A DNA stretch of 8,124 nt from Modestobacter sp. Lineage in GTDB: Bacteria > Actinomycetota > Actinomycetes > Mycobacteriales > Geodermatophilaceae. Under the pieces are notes generated by a model. That model was not told where the DNA came from, made no database searches, and saw nothing but the letters and a program-made list of their open reading frames with translations. Below, piece by piece: positions 5,955 through 8,124 of this stretch (position 1 is the first letter of the stretch; each line of letters starts with the position of its first letter). The DNA lies in assembly GCA_025966175.1 (NCBI GenBank), contig JAOPVN010000362.1:1-8124 (forward strand). The letters are read 5' to 3'. A program made the position numbers and the translations under genes.

Positions 5955-7208
5955 TTGCAACCGTTCGTGCCGAGTCGTCGCCTGTCCCGACCCGCCGCCT
6001 TCTGGACGATCGCGATCGTGCAGGTGATCGTGCTGGTCGCCTCCGGGGCGCCCTCCCCGCTCTACCGCATCTACGCGGAGGAGTTCGGCTTCGGATCGGC
6101 CCTGCTCACCGTCGTCTTCGGGGTCTACGCCTTCGCGCTGCTGCTGGCGCTCCTGGTGGTCGGCGGGCTGAGCGACCACGTGGGCCGGCGGCCGGTGATC
6201 ACCGCCGCGCTGGTCGTCGAGGCGGCGTCGATGGTGCTGTTCCTGCTCGCCGACGGCCTCGGCTGGCTGCTCGCCGCCCGGATCGTGCAGGGGCTGGCCA
6301 CCGGGGCGATCACCGGCGCGTTCGGCGCCGCGCTGCTCGACCTGCAGGACCCCGGCAAGCCGCGCGGCTCGGTGGCCAACGCCGCGTCCCCCGCGGTGGG
6401 TCTGGCGCTCGGCGCCGTCGGTGCGGGGCTGGCCGTGCAGCACCTGCCCTCCCCCACCGCCTGGGTGTTCGGCTCCCTCACCGCGATCTGCCTGCTGGCC
6501 GCCGTCGGCATCGGGTTGTTCCTGCCCGAGTCCTCCCCGCGGCTGCCCGGCGTAGCCGCCTCGCTCGTCCCGCGGGTGGAGGTGCCGGCGCCGCAGCGGC
6601 GGGCGTTCTGGCTCGTCCTGCCCTGCCTGCTGGCGACCTGGTCGCTGGGCGGGTTCTACGCCTCGCTGAGCCCGTCCGTGGTGGCCGACATCTACCGGAT
6701 CGACGACCACGCGGTCGGCACGCTGCCCATGCTGGCCCTCAACGCGCTCAGCCTGGTCGGCTCGGTGGCCACCCTGCGGGTGGCCGGCCCGAGGGCCATG
6801 GTGGGCGGCGGGCTGGTGCTGGTGGCCGGGATGGCCGGCACGATCGCCGCAGTGTCCACCGACTCCGTGGCCTTCTTCCTGACCGCCACCCTCGTGTCCG
6901 GAGCCGGTTTCGGCGCCGCGTTCGCCGGTGCGCTGGGCTTGGTCACCGCCGGCGTGGCACCCGGCCGCCGGGCCGGGCTGCTCGCCGCCGTCTTCACCTC
7001 CAGCTACCTCGCGTTCAGCCTGCCGGCGATCGCCGCCGGGGTCACGACCGGCGCCTTCGGCCTGCAGCGGACGGTGGCGGTCTACGGCGCCGTGGTGATC
7101 GTGCTGACCCTCGTGTCGGTGGTCGGGGTCAGCCTGGACCGGCGGCGGACCGCGGACGCCCCGGTGGGCCCGGTCCCCGCCGAGGGCGAGGCGGCGCTCG
7201 CCCGGTGA
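5955..7208 (+). CDS. Major facilitator superfamily transporter
   Basis: A 417-residue polytopic transporter of the inner membrane with about 12 hydrophobic segments spread over residues 16-394, the usual MFS size. Motif A is GGLSDHVGRRP (70-80) between helices 2 and 3. The helix-4 motif is AARIVQG (107-113) with R109. A central loop at about 191-216 separates the two six-helix halves. These features suggest a proton-coupled efflux-type (DHA1/AraJ-like) protein; the substrate cannot be read from sequence. The TTG start is chosen on the Shine-Dalgarno at 5941-5947. The frame is open back to 5601, but that part overlaps cobIJ and is its shadow. The gene starts 38 bp after cobIJ on the same strand with no clear terminator between, so cotranscription is likely, but a role in cobalt or corrinoid transport is only a guess. 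Confidence 0.9.
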   Translation: MQPFVPSRRLSRPAAFWTIAIVQVIVLVASGAPSPLYRIYAEEFGFGSALLTVVFGVYAFALLLALLVVGGLSDHVGRRPVITAALVVEAASMVLFLLADGLGWLLAARIVQGLATGAITGAFGAALLDLQDPGKPRGSVANAASPAVGLALGAVGAGLAVQHLPSPTAWVFGSLTAICLLAAVGIGLFLPESSPRLPGVAASLVPRVEVPAPQRRAFWLVLPCLLATWSLGGFYASLSPSVVADIYRIDDHAVGTLPMLALNALSLVGSVATLRVAGPRAMVGGGLVLVAGMAGTIAAVSTDSVAFFLTATLVSGAGFGAAFAGALGLVTAGVAPGRRAGLLAAVFTSSYLAFSLPAIAAGVTTGAFGLQRTVAVYGAVVIVLTLVSVVGVSLDRRRTADAPVGPVPAEGEAALAR

Positions 7209-7258
7209 GGTCGGCCGGGATGAGGCTCCCGGGTGGTCCCCGGCCGGGCGGACGGCGG

Positions 7259-7429
7259 TCAGTCGTCCTCCCCATCGTCGCCGGGGTCGTCGTCGTCGAC
7301 CGGGGGCGGTGGCACCACGTCGCCGGGGGTGGGGGCCGGCTGGTCCGACGGCACCGGGACGACGGGTGCGGGCGCGGGCTCCGGCGGGGCGCAGCGCCGG
7401 GTGAGACGTCCCTCACCCGACCCGGTCAC
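7259..7429 (-). CDS. Possible small Pro/Asp-rich protein coupled to the GTPase gene
   Basis: A 56-residue frame whose GTG start overlaps the stop of the upstream GTPase gene (GTGA on the minus strand, 7426-7429). After a short basic segment (GRLTRRC, 7-13) it is almost all Pro, Ala, Val and Asp, with runs such as PAPAPVVPVP and an acidic end (DDDDPGDDGEDD). It has no hydrophobic core and is predicted to be disordered. Third codon positions are about 89% G/C, as expected of real genes here, but overlapping frames on the other strand also look good. It could be a real accessory peptide of the GTPase, the remnant tail of a longer gene, or chance. The frame extends further upstream inside the GTPase gene, but that part is only an Arg/Ala-rich shadow. 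Confidence 0.4.
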   Translation of the reverse strand: MTGSGEGRLTRRCAPPEPAPAPVVPVPSDQPAPTPGDVVPPPPVDDDDPGDDGEDD

Positions 7430-8124
7430 GACCCGGCCCGGGTCACCGCCGCACAGAACCGCCGGTGATCCTCCCGGGCGCCCTCCAGCGGCCCGAGCAC
7501 CTCGATGTCGGCGACGTCCTGCACCCGCTCGGTGAGCCGGCGCCGCGCTGCCCGCCCGCGCCGCCGGGCGCCGAGGGCCACCAGCGGTCTGGCCACCAGC
7601 GCGAGCAGCGCACCGGCGAGCAGACCGCCGACCAGCAGCAGGGTGGGCAGCGGGATGCCCTGCACCCGCGGCAGCGGGACGACGTCGTCCAGCTGCAACC
7701 AGCCCAGCGCCACCAGGCCGAGCAGCCAGAGCGCGCCGGCCAGGGCGACCAGCAGCAGCACCCACTGCAGCGCACCGGCGCCGCGCTGCCACAGCGGCGT
7801 CCGGTCCGGGCCCAGGTCGGTGCCGGCGACCGCCCGGTCCAGCTCGCCGGTCAGCCGTTCCTCGGAGAACTCGGCGGTGCGGCGGAGGTCGTCCCGCCAG
7901 GCCTGGGGCAGGCCGGTCCCGGCCGTGTCGCGGGCCCGGCGCAGCGCGGCCGTCACCGCCGCCTGCTGGACCACCCCGGCGGTGGGCAGCGACGTGCGGG
8001 ACCGTTCGTCGCCCAGGTGCAGCCGGTCCAGCGGATCGGACCGCAGCTTGCCCAGCCAGCGCAGCAGCGGCCAGCCGGTGTGTGCGGCGCCGCGGCGCAA
8101 CGCCGAGCGCTCGACGGCGCTGAC
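7426..8124 (-). CDS. C-terminal part of a YfjP-type membrane GTPase, truncated by the window edge
   Basis: The frame is open to the right edge, so the visible 232 residues are a C-terminal portion; the nucleotide-binding motifs would lie beyond 8124. Visible features in order: an amphipathic region with WPLLRWLGKLRSDPLDRLHLG (about 18-38) and RTSLPTAGVVQQAAV (about 43-57), the motif LDRAVAGTDLG (about 96-105), two hydrophobic segments at about 117-143 and 159-184, and a basic, helical cytosolic tail. This arrangement is what I recall from the C-terminus of the actinobacterial YfjP family of GTP-binding proteins, which are dynamin-like with paired membrane helices. The name rests on recognition and not on a visible P-loop. 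The TTG at 8100 could pass for a start but is internal: the frame continues through VSAVERSA. It converges on the MFS gene. Confidence 0.7.
   Translation of the reverse strand, partial: VSAVERSALRRGAAHTGWPLLRWLGKLRSDPLDRLHLGDERSRTSLPTAGVVQQAAVTAALRRARDTAGTGLPQAWRDDLRRTAEFSEERLTGELDRAVAGTDLGPDRTPLWQRGAGALQWVLLLVALAGALWLLGLVALGWLQLDDVVPLPRVQGIPLPTLLLVGGLLAGALLALVARPLVALGARRRGRAARRRLTERVQDVADIEVLGPLEGAREDHRRFCAAVTRAGS

Noticed and set aside
7236..7253. Hairpin (GTCCCC with GG-C-GGAC) between the convergent MFS and minus-strand genes as a terminator
   Set aside because: The stem has a bulge, there is no T-tract on either side, and such GC pairings arise readily in this composition.
7205..7468. 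Plus-strand frame starting with a GTGA overlap at the MFS stop
   Set aside because: Gly/Arg-rich with no domain, and runs antisense to the minus-strand Pro/Asp-rich frame and the end of the GTPase gene; probably a shadow, though it cannot be fully excluded.

Overview
The window is very GC-rich (above 70% by eye), with strong G/C bias in third codon positions and GTG/TTG starts, so it is almost certainly from a high-GC actinobacterium. Protein style and gene content suggest Geodermatophilaceae (Blastococcus, Modestobacter or Geodermatophilus type), but this is inference and no sequence search was run. The gene order cobG-cobH-cobIJ matches the block I know from Mycobacterium tuberculosis (Rv2064-Rv2066).

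Layout. Positions 3-1073 (+) hold the C-terminal three quarters of an amidase-signature hydrolase that starts before the window. Converging on it is a small TPR protein gene (1100-1429, -). A 125-bp divergent intergenic region (1430-1554) follows. Then comes a tightly packed + strand series: a four-helix DUF4383-type membrane protein (1555-2373), cobG (2387-3562), a 66-codon chimeric reading frame (3562-3762), cobH (3762-4382), a 14-codon mini-ORF (4379-4423), a cobI-cobJ fusion (4420-5916) and an MFS transporter with a TTG start (5955-7208). On the - strand, converging on the MFS gene, lie a possible 56-residue Pro/Asp-rich protein (7259-7429) and the C-terminal part of a YfjP-type membrane GTPase (7426-8124) that runs off the right edge.

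How the genes work together. CobI (precorrin-2 to precorrin-3A), CobG (3A to 3B, oxygen dependent), CobJ (3B to precorrin-4, ring contraction) and CobH (precorrin-8X to hydrogenobyrinate) belong to the aerobic corrin-ring pathway of vitamin B12 synthesis. The intervening enzymes CobM, CobF, CobK and CobL are not in the window. Stop and start codons overlap at every junction from cobG to cobIJ, so translation is probably coupled along the block.

The most unusual structure is at the cobG/cobH junction. A 200-bp unit carrying the end of cobG and the beginning of cobH is present twice in tandem (3442-3641 and 3642-3841), with 25 mismatches and no indels by my hand count. The duplication creates an intact extra frame joining the CobH N-terminus to the CobG C-terminus, including its Cys-x3-Cys motif, with TGATG stop/start overlaps at both ends. 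A second oddity is a perfect 22-bp A/T-cored palindrome inside cobG (3065-3086), which looks like a dispersed palindromic element tolerated in a protein linker. I found no CRISPR array, RNA gene, insertion sequence or cobalamin riboswitch.
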